NCBI RefSeq assembly: GCF_000717745.1
Contig: NZ_JOBH01000021.1
Span: forward strand, 43,964 to 107,963
From: Streptomyces violens
GTDB lineage: Bacteria > Actinomycetota > Actinomycetes > Streptomycetales > Streptomycetaceae
DNA: 64,000 nt
Reading direction: 5' to 3'
In this document: piece by piece, positions 27,685 through 38,082 of the stretch
How the letters are laid out: the number at the start of each line of letters is the position of its first letter
Numbering within the stretch: the stretch's first letter is position 1
Made by a program: the position numbers and the translations under genes
Notes under the pieces: model-generated
Database searches by the model: none
Seen by the model: the letters and a program-made list of their open reading frames with translations, nothing else
What the model was told of the DNA's origin: nothing

Positions 27685-29397
27685 ATGGCACCAGCGCACC
27701 GCCCCGCACCACCACCGCCCGCGGCACACGAACCCGCCGGACCGCTGCTCACCATGGCCGGCATCACCAAGTCCTTCCCCGGCGTCCGCGCGCTGGACGG
27801 CGTCGACCTGGACGTCGTCGCGGGCGAGGTGCACTGCCTGCTCGGCCAGAACGGCGCCGGCAAGTCCACCCTGATCAAGGTGCTGGCCGGCGCCCACCAG
27901 CCCGACGGCGGCACCATCCGCTGGCGCGGGGAAACCGTCTCCCTCAAGTCCCCGATCGCCGCGATGCGGCTGGGCATTGCCACCATCTACCAGGAGCTGG
28001 ACCTGGTGGAGCACATGTCCGTCGCGGAGAACGTCTTCCTCGGGCACGAGCGCGCCACAGGCGGCTTCATCCGTACCGGGGAGGCCCGCGAGCGGACCGC
28101 CGAACTGCTCGCCCGCCTCGGTCACCCCGAGATCGACCCCGGCACGCTGGTCGGCCGGCTCTCCGCCGCCGGACAGCAGATCGCGTCCATGGCCCGCGCC
28201 CTCTCGCACGACGTACGGCTGATCGTCATGGACGAGCCGTCCGCCGCGCTCGACCCCGACGAGGTCGACAATCTCTTCCGTATCGTCGCCGCGCTCACCG
28301 CCTCCGGCGTCGCCGTCGTCTACATCTCGCACCGGCTGGAGGAGATCCGGCGGATCGGCGACCGTGTGACGGTACTGAAGGACGGGCGGACGGCCGCCCG
28401 CGGCCTGGACGCGCATGCCACTCCCACCCGCGACATCGTCGCCCTGATGACCGGCCGGGACGTCGAGTACGTCTTTCCCGAACGGCGCGCGGCCACCGGC
28501 CACCCGTACCCGACGGGCACGGACCCGGACCGCCCCGCCCCCGTCCTCAGTGTCGAAGGGCTCGCGCGTGACGGCGAGTTCGGCCCGGTCGGCTTCCGAC
28601 TGCATCCCGGCGAGATCCTCGGGCTCGCCGGACTCGTCGGGTCGGGCCGCTCGGAAATACTGGAGACCGTATACGGTGCACGGCGGCCCACCGCCGGACG
28701 GGTACTGGTCGACGGTCGACCGTTGCGCCCCGGCAGCGTCACCGCCGCCGTACGCGCCGGACTCGGCCTCGCCCCCGAAGAGCGCAAGTCCCAGGCGCTG
28801 CTGCTCCTGGAGTCCGTCAGCCGGAACGTTTCCCTCTCCTCGCTGCCGCACTTCGCGCGGGCCGGCTGGCTGAACCGGCCCGCCGAGCGGGCCGGCACCC
28901 TGGCCGCCACCCGCGGCCTCTCGCTCCGCCCCGACGACCCCGACCGCCCGGTCCGCACCCTCTCCGGCGGCAACCAGCAGAAGGCCGTACTGGCCCGCTG
29001 GCTGCTCCGCGGCTGCCGCGTACTGCTGCTGGACGAGCCGACCCGCGGCGTGGACGTCGGCGCCCGCGCCGAGCTGTACGCACTGATCAGGCGGCTCGCG
29101 GACGACGGCGTCACCGTGCTGCTGGTCTCCAGCGAGGTGCCCGAAGTGCTCGGGCTCGCCGACCGGGTGCTCGTCCTGCGCGAGGGCCAAGTCGTGCACG
29201 AGGGCGAGGCGGCGGCGCTGGACGAGCACCGGGTGCTGGACCTGGTGATGAGCGACGGCCCCGGCCCCGTACCAGTACCGGCCTCCGGACGCACAGCCAC
29301 CGGAAAGGCGTCCGCCACCGGAAAGGCATCCGTCACCGAGAAGACGTCAGCCCCCGAGGACACGTCGGCCCCGACCCCGCGAGGAGACCGCCCGTGA
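27685..29397 (+). CDS. Sugar ABC transporter ATP-binding protein (CUT2, RbsA/MglA-like)
   Basis: 570 residues from ATG 27685 preceded by GAGGAGG. Two ATPase halves in one chain: first Walker A GQNGAGKST with Walker B LIVMDEPSAAL and a variant signature LSAAGQQ; second half with the degenerate P-loop GLVGSGRSE, a complete LSGGNQQK signature and LLLDEPTRGVDVG. This asymmetric layout is diagnostic for CUT2 (ribose/galactose/inositol) importers. The ~40-residue C-terminal tail is a low-complexity GKASATGKASVTEK-type repeat. GTGA overlap with the permease gene. Confidence 0.93.
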   Translation: MAPAHRPAPPPPAAHEPAGPLLTMAGITKSFPGVRALDGVDLDVVAGEVHCLLGQNGAGKSTLIKVLAGAHQPDGGTIRWRGETVSLKSPIAAMRLGIATIYQELDLVEHMSVAENVFLGHERATGGFIRTGEARERTAELLARLGHPEIDPGTLVGRLSAAGQQIASMARALSHDVRLIVMDEPSAALDPDEVDNLFRIVAALTASGVAVVYISHRLEEIRRIGDRVTVLKDGRTAARGLDAHATPTRDIVALMTGRDVEYVFPERRAATGHPYPTGTDPDRPAPVLSVEGLARDGEFGPVGFRLHPGEILGLAGLVGSGRSEILETVYGARRPTAGRVLVDGRPLRPGSVTAAVRAGLGLAPEERKSQALLLLESVSRNVSLSSLPHFARAGWLNRPAERAGTLAATRGLSLRPDDPDRPVRTLSGGNQQKAVLARWLLRGCRVLLLDEPTRGVDVGARAELYALIRRLADDGVTVLLVSSEVPEVLGLADRVLVLREGQVVHEGEAAALDEHRVLDLVMSDGPGPVPVPASGRTATGKASATGKASVTEKTSAPEDTSAPTPRGDRP

Positions 29398-30425
29398 ACA
29401 CCTCCGAAGGACACGCCCTCCCGGCCGAGGCGGGCAGCGCACCGCCGGGCCCCACCGTGCCGACTGCCAAGGACACCCGGCACGCGCGTACCCGCCACCG
29501 CCCCGACGTCCGCAACCTCTCGCTGCTCGGGGTGCTCGCCGCACTCGTACTGGTCGGCGCGCTCACCAAGCCCGAGCAGTTCCTGAGCGTGCAGAACCTC
29601 CAGCTCGTCCTCACCCAGGCGTCCGTGATCGGCGTGGTCACCGTCGGCGTCACCTTCGTCATCATCGGCGGCGGCATCGACCTGTCCGTCGGCGCGATGG
29701 TGGCGCTCGCCACGGTCTGGGCGACGACGGTGGCCACCCAGAGTTACGGTCTCGGCGGCATCCTGCTGTGTTCGCTGCTGGTGGCCCTGGGCTGCGGGCT
29801 GGTCAACGGGCTGCTGGTGTCGTTCGGCGGCATGGTCCCCTTCATCGCCACCCTCGCCATGCTCGCCTCGGCCCGCGGCCTCGCGCTGCAGATCAGCCAG
29901 GGCGGCACGCAGGTGGTGTCCGTCGAGCCGGTGCTCGCGCTGGGCCGCCGGGACGCGTACCTGTTCGGTATCCCGCCCATCGTGCTGGTCTTCGCCGTCG
30001 TCACGGCCGCCGGCTGGCTGCTGCTGAACCGTACGACCTTCGGCCGGCGCACCGTCGCGGTCGGCGGCAACCCGGAGGCGGCCCGGCTCGCCGGCATCGA
30101 CGTACGCCGCCAGCGGCTGCTGCTGTACCTGCTGTCCGGGCTGTGCTGCGGGATCGCGGCCTTCCTGCTGATCGTGCTGACCGGCTCGGGCCAGAACACC
30201 AACGGGAACCTGTACGAACTCGACGCCATCGCCGCGGCCATCATCGGCGGCACCCTCCTCAGCGGCGGCCGCGGCACCATCACCGGCTCCGTCCTGGGCG
30301 TCCTCGTCTTCACCACGATCACCAACCTGTTCGCCCTGAACAACCTGGAGACCGCCGTCCAGCAGATCGCCAAGGGCGCCATCATCGTCGCCGCCGTACT
30401 GGTACAGAAGGGCCGCAAGTCATGA
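29394..30425 (+). CDS. Sugar ABC transporter permease (CUT2, RbsC-like)
   Basis: 343 residues with ~9-10 membrane helices after a 40-residue hydrophilic N-terminus. Conserved features: FVIIGGGIDLSVGAMVAL, GNPEAARLAGIDVRRQRL and LDAIAAAIIGGTLLSGGRGTITGSVLG, all typical of BPD_transp_2 permeases for ribose, xylose or inositol. GTG start in the stop of the ATPase gene, ATGA overlap with the binding protein. Confidence 0.93.
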   Translation: MNTSEGHALPAEAGSAPPGPTVPTAKDTRHARTRHRPDVRNLSLLGVLAALVLVGALTKPEQFLSVQNLQLVLTQASVIGVVTVGVTFVIIGGGIDLSVGAMVALATVWATTVATQSYGLGGILLCSLLVALGCGLVNGLLVSFGGMVPFIATLAMLASARGLALQISQGGTQVVSVEPVLALGRRDAYLFGIPPIVLVFAVVTAAGWLLLNRTTFGRRTVAVGGNPEAARLAGIDVRRQRLLLYLLSGLCCGIAAFLLIVLTGSGQNTNGNLYELDAIAAAIIGGTLLSGGRGTITGSVLGVLVFTTITNLFALNNLETAVQQIAKGAIIVAAVLVQKGRKS

Positions 30426-31549
30426 CGCAGCGCATACCGTCTACACCGCAATCGTCGACAGCCCGATCGTCTACACCCCGATCGTCTACAGCACACACTC
30501 CGGAAGGCCCGGGAACCAGCCGCAGGAACATGCTCTTCGGCGCCGCGGCCGTCTCCGCCGGTGCCTTCCTCACCGCCTGCACCAGCAACGAGAACAACGC
30601 CTCGGCCGGCACCGGCAAGCAGCAGCAGGCCGGCGGGGTCGACGACAAGCCCGGCAAGAAGGTCACCATCGGCTTCGCCGGACCGCAGGCCGACCACGGC
30701 TGGCTGAACGCGATCAACCAGAACGCCAAGGAGCGCGCGAAGCAGTACGAGGACGTCACCCTGGAGATCACCGAGGGCTCGAACGACACCGCCCAGCAGA
30801 TCGGGCAGATCGAGACCCTGATCAACAAGAAGGTCGACGTACTGGTCATCCTGCCCGCCGACGGCAAGGCGCTCACCCAGGTCGGCCTGAAGGCCATGCG
30901 GGCCGGCATCCCCGTCGTCAACCTCGACCGGGTCTTCGCGTCCCAGCAGGCGTACCGCTGCTGGGTCGGCGGCGACAACTACGGCATGGGCCTGAACGCC
31001 GGCCACTACATCGGCGAGCAGCTCAAGGGCAAGAAGAACGCCAAGGTCGTCGAGCTCGCCGGGATCGACAACCTGGAGCTGACCCGGCAGCGCACCAAGG
31101 GCTTCGACGACGCCCTGAAGAACTACCCCAACATCGAGAAGGTGGGCCGGCAGGCGGCCGAGTTCACCGTCGAGTCGGGCCAGTCCAAGATGGCCGGGCT
31201 GCTGCAGGCCCACCCCGACTTCGACGCCCTGTGGAACCACGACGACGACCAGGGCGTGGGCGCCGAGCGGGCCATCGAACAGGCGGGCCGAGACGGCTTC
31301 CTCATGGTCGGCGGCGCCGGTTCCCGCAAGGTCATGGACACCATCAAGGCGGACAACTCCGTACTGAAGGCCACCGTGCTCTACCCGCCGACGATGTCCG
31401 CCTCCGCGATCGACCTGGCCCGCGCACTGGGGCAGGGCAAGGGGGTCAGCGGCATGGCCGAGCTGGAGATCCCCGCCTCGATCACCCTGTACTCGGCTGT
31501 CGTCACCAAGGACAACGTCGACGACTACCTGCCGACCGGATTCAACTGA
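30422..31549 (+). CDS. Sugar ABC transporter substrate-binding lipoprotein (RbsB-like)
   Basis: 375 residues. Long Ser/Thr/Pro-rich N-region, then twin arginine [17 protein letters not shown] and lipobox LTAC with C53 as the lipidation site. The mature part is a type I periplasmic-binding fold: [49 protein letters not shown], and [18 protein letters not shown]. The set matches binding proteins for xylose, ribose and inositol-like ligands; the ligand itself is unproven. Completes the CUT2 importer. Confidence 0.92.
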   Translation: MTQRIPSTPQSSTARSSTPRSSTAHTPEGPGTSRRNMLFGAAAVSAGAFLTACTSNENNASAGTGKQQQAGGVDDKPGKKVTIGFAGPQADHGWLNAINQNAKERAKQYEDVTLEITEGSNDTAQQIGQIETLINKKVDVLVILPADGKALTQVGLKAMRAGIPVVNLDRVFASQQAYRCWVGGDNYGMGLNAGHYIGEQLKGKKNAKVVELAGIDNLELTRQRTKGFDDALKNYPNIEKVGRQAAEFTVESGQSKMAGLLQAHPDFDALWNHDDDQGVGAERAIEQAGRDGFLMVGGAGSRKVMDTIKADNSVLKATVLYPPTMSASAIDLARALGQGKGVSGMAELEIPASITLYSAVVTKDNVDDYLPTGFN

Positions 31550-31641
31550 CGCGCGGCGCGGCGCAGCCGTCGGCCCCGCGCGCCGCCCCGGCCGCCGCGC
31601 CACCGCTCTCCCTCACCTGACCACCACCGATGAGGTGATGC

Positions 31642-32817
31642 ATGGACGACAACGCGAAGGACCCCACCCCCGACGGCCGCCCCGCACTGGGGATCGGCAT
31701 GGTCGGCTACGCCTTCATGGGCGCCGCGCACTCCCAGGGCTGGCGTACCGCCGCCCGGGTCTTCGACCTGCCGCTGCGCCCCGCCATGAACGCCGTCTGC
31801 GGCCGGGACGCCGGTGCCGTACGCGCCGCCGCCGACCGCCTCGGCTGGGCCGCGGCCGAGACCGACTGGCGGGCGCTGATCGCCCGCGACGACGTCGACC
31901 TGGTCGACATCTGCACACCCGGCGACAGCCACGCCGAGATCGCCCTCGCGGCCCTCGAAGCGGGCAAGCACGTGCTGTGCGAGAAGCCGCTGGCCAACTC
32001 CGTCGCGGAGGCGGAGGCCATGGCGGCCGCCGCCGAGTCGGCGCGGGCCCGCGGCCGGATCGCCATGGTCGGCTTCAACTACCGACGTACGCCCGCGATG
32101 GCGCTCGCCCGGCGGTTCGTCGAGGAGGGCCGCATCGGTACGCTGCGCCAGCTCCGCGCCACGTACCTCCAGGACTGGCTGGTCGACCCGCTGGCCCCGA
32201 TGACCTGGCGGCTGCGCAAGGAGACCGCGGGCTCCGGCGCGCTCGGCGACCTCGGCGCGCATATTGTCGACCTCGCACAGTATCTCGCAGGGGAGCTGCT
32301 GACGGGCGTCTCGGCGGTCACCGAGACCTTCGTACGGCAGCGGCCGCTGCCCTCGGGCGGCGGCACGGGCGAGGTGACGGTGGACGACGCGGCGCTGTTC
32401 ACCGGCCGGTTCGCCTCGGGCGCGCTGGCGTCCTTCGAGGCCAGCCGGGTCGCGGCGGGCCGCAAGAACTCCCTCCGCATCGAGGTCAACGGCGACCGCG
32501 GATCGCTCTCCTTCGACCTGGAACGCCTCAACGAGCTGTCCTTCCACGACCACACCGAACCGGCCGAGGCAGCAGGCTTCCGCCGCATCCTGGTCACCGA
32601 GCCCGACCACCCGTACCTGGAGGGCTGGTGGCCGCCCGGCCACGGCCTCGGGTACGAGCACACCTTCGTCCACCAGGCCCGCGACCTGGTGCACGCCATC
32701 GCGGCGGGCACCGACCCCGCGCCGTCCTTCGCCGACGGCCTACGGGTGCAGCGCGTACTGGCCGCCGTCGAGGAGAGCGCCGCGAAGAACTGCGTTTACA
32801 CCCCCGTATCGGCCTGA
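31642..32817 (+). CDS. Gfo/Idh/MocA family oxidoreductase (IolG-like)
   Basis: 391 residues. Rossmann motif [34 protein letters not shown], catalytic-region [16 protein letters not shown] (EKP), [11 protein letters not shown], and the C-terminal substrate domain with [19 protein letters not shown] (Lys/Asp/His positions typical of inositol and sugar dehydrogenases). Likely the first oxidation of the imported cyclitol or sugar; directly followed by a TIM-barrel isomerase. Confidence 0.9.
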   Translation: MDDNAKDPTPDGRPALGIGMVGYAFMGAAHSQGWRTAARVFDLPLRPAMNAVCGRDAGAVRAAADRLGWAAAETDWRALIARDDVDLVDICTPGDSHAEIALAALEAGKHVLCEKPLANSVAEAEAMAAAAESARARGRIAMVGFNYRRTPAMALARRFVEEGRIGTLRQLRATYLQDWLVDPLAPMTWRLRKETAGSGALGDLGAHIVDLAQYLAGELLTGVSAVTETFVRQRPLPSGGGTGEVTVDDAALFTGRFASGALASFEASRVAAGRKNSLRIEVNGDRGSLSFDLERLNELSFHDHTEPAEAAGFRRILVTEPDHPYLEGWWPPGHGLGYEHTFVHQARDLVHAIAAGTDPAPSFADGLRVQRVLAAVEESAAKNCVYTPVSA

Positions 32818-32831
32818 GGAGGTCCCGTACC

Positions 32832-33839
32832 GTGCCACGCCAGTTCACTCTCTTCACCGGCCAGTGGGCCGACCTTCCCCTGGAGGAGGTCTGCCGGCTG
32901 GCCCGCGACTTCGGTTACGACGGTCTCGAACTCGCCTGCTGGGGAGACCACTTCGAGGTCGACAAGGCGCTCGCCGACCCTGCCTACCTCGACTCGCGTC
33001 ACGCGTTGCTCGACAAGTACGGCCTCAAGTGCTGGGCAATCTCCAACCACTTGGTGGGCCAGGCGGTCTGCGACGCCATTATTGACGAGCGACACGAGGC
33101 GATCCTGCCCGCCCGCATCTGGGGGGACGGCGAGGCCGAGGGCGTACGGCAGCGCGCCGCCGCCGAGATCAAGGACACGGCCCGCGCGGCCGCCGCGTTC
33201 GGCGTCGTTACCGTCATCGGTTTCACCGGCTCATCGATCTGGCATCTGGTCGCCATGTTCCCGCCGGCCCCCGAGTCGATGATCGAGCGCGGCTACGAGG
33301 ACTTCGCCACGCGCTGGAACCCCATCCTCGACGTCTTCGACGCCGAAGGCGTCCGCTTCGCCCACGAGGTGCATCCGAGCGAGATCGCATACGACTACTG
33401 GACCACCCAGCAGGCCCTGGAGGCCGTCGGCCACCGGCCCGCCTTCGGGCTCAACTTCGACCCGTCCCACTTCGTCTGGCAGGACCTGGACCCGGTCGGC
33501 TTCCTCTGGGACTTCCGCGACCGGATTTACCACGTCGACTGCAAAGAGGCCAGGAAGCGCCTCGACGGCCGCAACGGACGACTCGGCTCCCACCTGCCCT
33601 GGGGCGACCCGCGACGCGGCTGGGACTTCGTCTCCGCAGGTCACGGCGATGTCCCGTGGGAGGACTGCTTCCGGATGCTGCGCTCGATCGGGTACGAGGG
33701 GCCGGTGTCGGTGGAGTGGGAGGACGCCGGCATGGACCGGCTGCAGGGCGCCCCCGAGGCGCTGTCCCGGCTCAAGGCGTACGACTACGAGCCGCCGACG
33801 GCGTCGTTCGACGCGGCGTTCGGCAGCGCGGACAGCTGA
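32832..33839 (+). CDS. Sugar phosphate isomerase/epimerase (TIM barrel)
   Basis: 335 residues from GTG 32832, 14 bp after the dehydrogenase and preceded by GAGGAGGTC. Xylose-isomerase-like barrel: [32 protein letters not shown] (metal-ligand Glu), [26 protein letters not shown] and [14 protein letters not shown]. Acts on keto-sugars or inosose-type intermediates in pathways of this composition. Substrate not provable here. Confidence 0.88.
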   Translation: MPRQFTLFTGQWADLPLEEVCRLARDFGYDGLELACWGDHFEVDKALADPAYLDSRHALLDKYGLKCWAISNHLVGQAVCDAIIDERHEAILPARIWGDGEAEGVRQRAAAEIKDTARAAAAFGVVTVIGFTGSSIWHLVAMFPPAPESMIERGYEDFATRWNPILDVFDAEGVRFAHEVHPSEIAYDYWTTQQALEAVGHRPAFGLNFDPSHFVWQDLDPVGFLWDFRDRIYHVDCKEARKRLDGRNGRLGSHLPWGDPRRGWDFVSAGHGDVPWEDCFRMLRSIGYEGPVSVEWEDAGMDRLQGAPEALSRLKAYDYEPPTASFDAAFGSADS

Positions 33840-34027
33840 CGGGGCATCCGTCTTTGTCCTCCTGAGGGCAGAAGTCCCCATCACCCACGTCAAAGGTCTA
33901 TCCGTAGCGAGCAAACGCGACTACCTTCGCCCCTGGTGTCACGTACATGTACTTGAGGCTCGCACAGCGCACTGAACTCCCAGCACCGCCCACCGCACGG
34001 CACTTCAACCCGCCCGGGAGGCACCGC

Positions 34028-36478
34028 GTGCAAAGAAGACGTCTCAGAATCCGCTCCGCCCTGGCCCTTTGCACGGGCGGCCTGCTCGCCGCAGGCTCGC
34101 TCGCGCTCGGCGTCACCCCCACCTCCGCGGCGCCGGCCGCGCCGGCGGCCGCCGCCGAGGACTTCCAGCAGGTCACCCTCGCCAAGGGCGAGGCCGAGAT
34201 GGGCGAGCCGATGACGCTCGCCGTCCTCCCCGACCGCTCGGTCCTGCACACGTCCCGCGACGGCACGCTCCGGCTGACCGACGCCACCGGCTACACCAAG
34301 GTCGCCGGCAAACTCCCCGTCTACACCCACGACGAGGAGGGCCTGCAGGGCGTCGGCGTCGACCCCGGCTTCAAGGACAACCGGTTCATCTACCTGTTTT
34401 ACGCCCCGCCGCTGGACACCCCCGCCGGTGACGCGCCCGACAACGGCACCACCGCCGACTTCGCCAAGTTCGACGGGCTGAACCGGCTGTCCCGCTTCGT
34501 CCTCAAGGAGGACGGGACACTGGATACTGCCAGCGAGAAGAAGATCCTGGAGGTGCCCACCTCGCGCGGCACCTGCTGCCACGTCGGCGGCGACATCGAC
34601 TTCGACGCGCAGGGCAATCTGTATCTCTCCACCGGCGACGACTCCAACCCGTTCGCCTCCGACGGCTACACGCCCATCGACGAGCGCGCCGACCGCAACC
34701 CCGCGTACGACGCCCAGCGCACCTCCGGCAACACCAACGACCTGCGCGGCAAGATCCTGCGCATCAAGGTCAACGCCGACGGCTCGTACGACATCCCCGA
34801 GGGCAACCTCTTCGCGCCCGGTACCGAGAAGACCCGGCCCGAGATCTACGCCATGGGCTTCCGCAACCCCTTCCGGATGAGCGTCGACAAGCCCACCGGC
34901 ATCGTCTACGTCGGTGACTACGGCCCGGACGCCGGCGCCGCCAGCCCCACCCGCGGCCCGGCCGGCCAGGTCGAATTCGCCCGTGTCACCAAGGCCGGCA
35001 ACTACGGCTGGCCGTACTGCACCGGCGACAACGATGCCTTTATCGACTACGACTTCGCCACGGGGAAGTCCGGCGAGGCTTTCGACTGCGCCGCGCCCAA
35101 GAACACCTCGGTGCACAACACCGGTCTGACCGACCTGCCCCCGGCCCAGGCCGCGTGGATCCCGTACGACAACGCCTCCGTACCGGAGTTCGGCAGCGGC
35201 TCCGAGTCCCCGATGGGCGGCCCGGTCTACCATTACGACGCCGACCTCGACTCCAAGGTGAAGTTCCCCGAGGCGTACGACGGAGACTACTTCGCCGGTG
35301 AGTTCGGCCGCCGCTGGATCAAGCGCATCGAGAAGGCCGACGACGGCACCGTCCAGTCCATCAACGCCTTCCCCTGGAACGGCACCCAGGTCATGGACAT
35401 GGCCTTCGGCCCCGACGGCGCGCTGTACGTACTGGACTACGGCACGGGTTACTTCAACGGTGACGCGAACTCCGCGCTGTACCGCATCGAGAACGCCACC
35501 GACGGCCACTCGCCGGTCGTCGAGGCGAAGGTCGACCGCACCTCAGGCCAGGCGCCGCTGAAGGCGAAGTTCGGCGCGAGCGCGACCGACGCCGACGGCG
35601 ACGCGATCACCTACAGCTGGGACTTCGGCGACGGCACCAAGTCCACCGCGCAGAACCCGTCCCACACGTACAAGAAGAACGGCACCTACACGGCGACCGT
35701 CACCGCGAAGGACCCCTCCGGCCGCACCGGTTCGGCCAGCGTGCACCTCACGGTCGGCAACACCGCCCCCAAGGTGACGCTCGAACTCCCGGGCAACGGC
35801 CAGCTCTTCACCTTCGGCGACAAGGTCCCCTTCAAGGTCAAGGTCACCGACCCGGAGGACGGCCAGATCGACTGCTCGAAGGTCACCGTCACCCACATCC
35901 TCGGCCACGACAGCCACGGCCACGCCGTCACCTCGGCCAAGGGCTGCGAGGGCACCATCCAGACCCTGGCCGATGGTGAACACGATGCCAACGCCAACAT
36001 CTTCGGTGTCTTCGACGCCGAGTACACCGACAAGGGCGCCAACGGCCAGCCGGCGCTGACCACCCACGCCCAGAGCATCACCCAGCCGAAGCACCGCCAG
36101 GCCGAGCACTACAGCTCTTCCGAGGGCGTGTCGGCCGTGAACCACACCCCGGCCCACGGCGGGAAGACTGTAGGCAATATCCACAATGGCGACTGGATCG
36201 GCTTCACCCCGTACCGCGTCTCCGACGCCACGAAGCTCACCGCCCGGGTCGCTTCGGCGGGCACCGGCGGCACGCTGGAGATCCGTACGGGCAAGCCCGA
36301 CGGCAGGCTGCTCGGCACGGCGAAGGTACCGGTGACCGGCGGCTGGGAGACGTACACCGACGTCAGCACGGCCATCGCCAAGCCGCCCGCCGGGACGACG
36401 ACGCTCTACCTCGTCTTCAAGGGGAGTGGCACGGGCGCGCTGTACGACGTGGACGACTTCGAGATCACCACGAAGTGA
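34028..36478 (+). CDS. Secreted PQQ-dependent-type sugar dehydrogenase (GSDH) with PKD and CBM6 domains
   Basis: 816 residues from GTG 34028 with GGGAGG 7 nt upstream. Signal peptide (RIRSALALCTGGLLAAGSLALG, cleavage near SAAP). Residues ~45-500: six-bladed GSDH propeller (THDEEGLQGVGVDPGFKDN, GGDIDFDAQGNLYLSTGDDSN, EIYAMGFRNPFRMSVD, GEFGRRWIKRIEK, MDMAFGPDGALYVLDYGTG). Residues ~510-595: PKD domain (ITYSWDFGDGTKST). The last ~130 residues resemble a CBM6-type domain (AEHYSSSEGV... DWIGFTPYRVSD... LYDVDDFEI). Oxidises an aldose or similar at the cell surface, passing electrons to an acceptor; PQQ use is inferred from the family. Confidence 0.88.
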   Translation: MQRRRLRIRSALALCTGGLLAAGSLALGVTPTSAAPAAPAAAAEDFQQVTLAKGEAEMGEPMTLAVLPDRSVLHTSRDGTLRLTDATGYTKVAGKLPVYTHDEEGLQGVGVDPGFKDNRFIYLFYAPPLDTPAGDAPDNGTTADFAKFDGLNRLSRFVLKEDGTLDTASEKKILEVPTSRGTCCHVGGDIDFDAQGNLYLSTGDDSNPFASDGYTPIDERADRNPAYDAQRTSGNTNDLRGKILRIKVNADGSYDIPEGNLFAPGTEKTRPEIYAMGFRNPFRMSVDKPTGIVYVGDYGPDAGAASPTRGPAGQVEFARVTKAGNYGWPYCTGDNDAFIDYDFATGKSGEAFDCAAPKNTSVHNTGLTDLPPAQAAWIPYDNASVPEFGSGSESPMGGPVYHYDADLDSKVKFPEAYDGDYFAGEFGRRWIKRIEKADDGTVQSINAFPWNGTQVMDMAFGPDGALYVLDYGTGYFNGDANSALYRIENATDGHSPVVEAKVDRTSGQAPLKAKFGASATDADGDAITYSWDFGDGTKSTAQNPSHTYKKNGTYTATVTAKDPSGRTGSASVHLTVGNTAPKVTLELPGNGQLFTFGDKVPFKVKVTDPEDGQIDCSKVTVTHILGHDSHGHAVTSAKGCEGTIQTLADGEHDANANIFGVFDAEYTDKGANGQPALTTHAQSITQPKHRQAEHYSSSEGVSAVNHTPAHGGKTVGNIHNGDWIGFTPYRVSDATKLTARVASAGTGGTLEIRTGKPDGRLLGTAKVPVTGGWETYTDVSTAIAKPPAGTTTLYLVFKGSGTGALYDVDDFEITTK

Positions 36479-36520
36479 CACTGCCGCACTGACGGCCGGC
36501 ACGGCGGGTGGGCCAGGTGG

Positions 36521-36565
36521 CCCGCCCGCCCCTCGCCCGCCCGCCCCTCGCCCGCCCGCCCCTCG
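36521..36565. repeat. 15-bp tandem repeat, three perfect copies
   Basis: CCCGCCCGCCCCTCG repeated at 36521, 36536 and 36551 in the spacer between the GSDH and ThuA genes. Pyrimidine-rich on the plus strand. Probably slippage-derived; no hairpin function is evident. Confidence 0.7.
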
Positions 36566-36634
36566 CCCGGCCGCACTTGCTCCGAGGCCCCTTGCCCAGC
36601 CACCCCCCCCGCTGCTGGAGGAAGGACTCCGCAC

Positions 36635-38056
36635 ATGTCCCCGCACCGACCCACCGCAAGACGGCTTGCCGTACGGCGGCTCGGCATCACCGCCGCGGCG
36701 GCCGCCGCCCTGCTCGCGACCATGGCGCTGCCCGGCACGGCCGCGCCCCAGGACGGCGCGGGCGCGGCCGACGGCGCCCGGGTCCTGGTCTTCTCCAAGA
36801 CCGCCGGCTTCCGCCACGACTCGATTCCGCAGGGCATCGCCACGGTCAAGGACCTCGGCGCGGAGCACGGCTTCGCCGTTGACGCGACGGAGGACGCCGG
36901 TGCCTTCACCGACGCCAACCTCGCCCGTTACGACGCCGTGGTCTTCCTCTCCACGACCGGTGACGTCCTCGACGCCGCCCAGCAGGCCGCCTTCGAGAAG
37001 TACATCGGAGCGGGCGGCGGCTACGTCGGGGTGCACGCTGCCGCCGACACCGAGTACGACTGGCCCTTCTACGGCGGCCTGGCCGGCGCGTACTTCCAGT
37101 CGCACCCGGCCATCCAGCCCGCCACCGTACGGGTCGAGGACCGGGCCCACCCCGCCACCGCCCACCTGGCGGCGGCCTGGGACCGCACCGACGAGTGGTA
37201 CAACTACCGCACTAACCCGCGCGAGCGCGCCCACGTCCTCGCCGCCCTCGACGAGTCGACGTACACCGGCGGCACGATGAGCGGGGACCACCCGCTCGCC
37301 TGGTGCCAGGAGTACAGCGGCGGCCGCGCCTTCTACACAGGCGCCGGCCACACCAAGGAGTCCTACGCCGAGCCCGCCTTCCGCACTCACCTCCTCGGCG
37401 GTATCCAATATGCGACCGGCCAGGCTCAGGCCGACTGCCGACCGGAGACTGGATACACCGCCCTCTTCGACGGCACCGCGGCGAGCCTGAAAGGCTGGAA
37501 GCAGGCGGGCCCCGGATCTTTCACCCTGAACGAGGACGACGGCACGCTCACCTCCACGGGCGGCATGGGCATGCTCTGGTACGCGGCCAAGGAGCAGCAC
37601 GCCTACTCCCTGAAGCTGGACTGGAAGATGGCCAGCGAGTCCGGTGACGACAACTCGGGCGTCTACGTGGGCTTCCCCGCCTCCGACGACCCCTGGTCAG
37701 CGGTGAACAACGGCTATGAGATCCAGATCGACGCCACCGACACCCCCGACCACACCACCGGCTCCGTCTACGGCTTCCAGGCCGCGGACATCAAGGCCCG
37801 GGACGCGGCCCTGAACCCGCCGGGGGAGTGGAACACCTACGAGATCCGCGTCCAGGGCGAACGCCTGAAGGTCTTCCTCAACGGCCGCAAGGTCAACGAC
37901 TTCACGAATCACGACCCCGCCCGCTCCCTGCGCCAGGGCTACGTCGGCATCCAGAACCACGGCTCCGAGGACCAGGTGGCGTTCCGCGACATCCGGATCA
38001 AGGAGCTGAAGGAGCTGAAGGAGCTGAAGGGGTCGGAGAAGGGCGGTCGCGGGTGA
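36635..38056 (+). CDS. Secreted ThuA-like/DUF1080 fusion (3-keto-disaccharide hydrolase domain)
   Basis: 473 residues, ATG with CTGGAGGAAGG upstream. Signal peptide (LAVRRLGITAAAAAALLATMALPGTA). Residues ~47-270: ThuA/glutamine-amidotransferase-like domain (VLVFSKTAGFRHDSIPQGI, GGGYVGVHAAADTEYDWPFYG, HPLAWCQEYSGGRAFYTGAGHT). Residues ~285-460: DUF1080 concanavalin-like domain (YTALFDGTAASLKGWKQAG, EIQIDATD, WNTYEIRVQGERLKVFLNGR). Both domains occur in pathways that go through 3-keto-sugars. The end carries three copies of KEL encoded by a 9-bp repeat (38000-38026). Extracytoplasmic partner of the preceding GSDH enzyme. Confidence 0.88.
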   Translation: MSPHRPTARRLAVRRLGITAAAAAALLATMALPGTAAPQDGAGAADGARVLVFSKTAGFRHDSIPQGIATVKDLGAEHGFAVDATEDAGAFTDANLARYDAVVFLSTTGDVLDAAQQAAFEKYIGAGGGYVGVHAAADTEYDWPFYGGLAGAYFQSHPAIQPATVRVEDRAHPATAHLAAAWDRTDEWYNYRTNPRERAHVLAALDESTYTGGTMSGDHPLAWCQEYSGGRAFYTGAGHTKESYAEPAFRTHLLGGIQYATGQAQADCRPETGYTALFDGTAASLKGWKQAGPGSFTLNEDDGTLTSTGGMGMLWYAAKEQHAYSLKLDWKMASESGDDNSGVYVGFPASDDPWSAVNNGYEIQIDATDTPDHTTGSVYGFQAADIKARDAALNPPGEWNTYEIRVQGERLKVFLNGRKVNDFTNHDPARSLRQGYVGIQNHGSEDQVAFRDIRIKELKELKELKGSEKGGRG

Positions 38057-38082
38057 GTGGGGACGGGGAGAGGAGAGCGCGT

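Noticed and set aside
36490..37280. Pro/Arg/Ser-rich frames over the ThuA gene start
   Set aside because: Result from the 15-bp GC repeats and the high GC of the overlapping gene.
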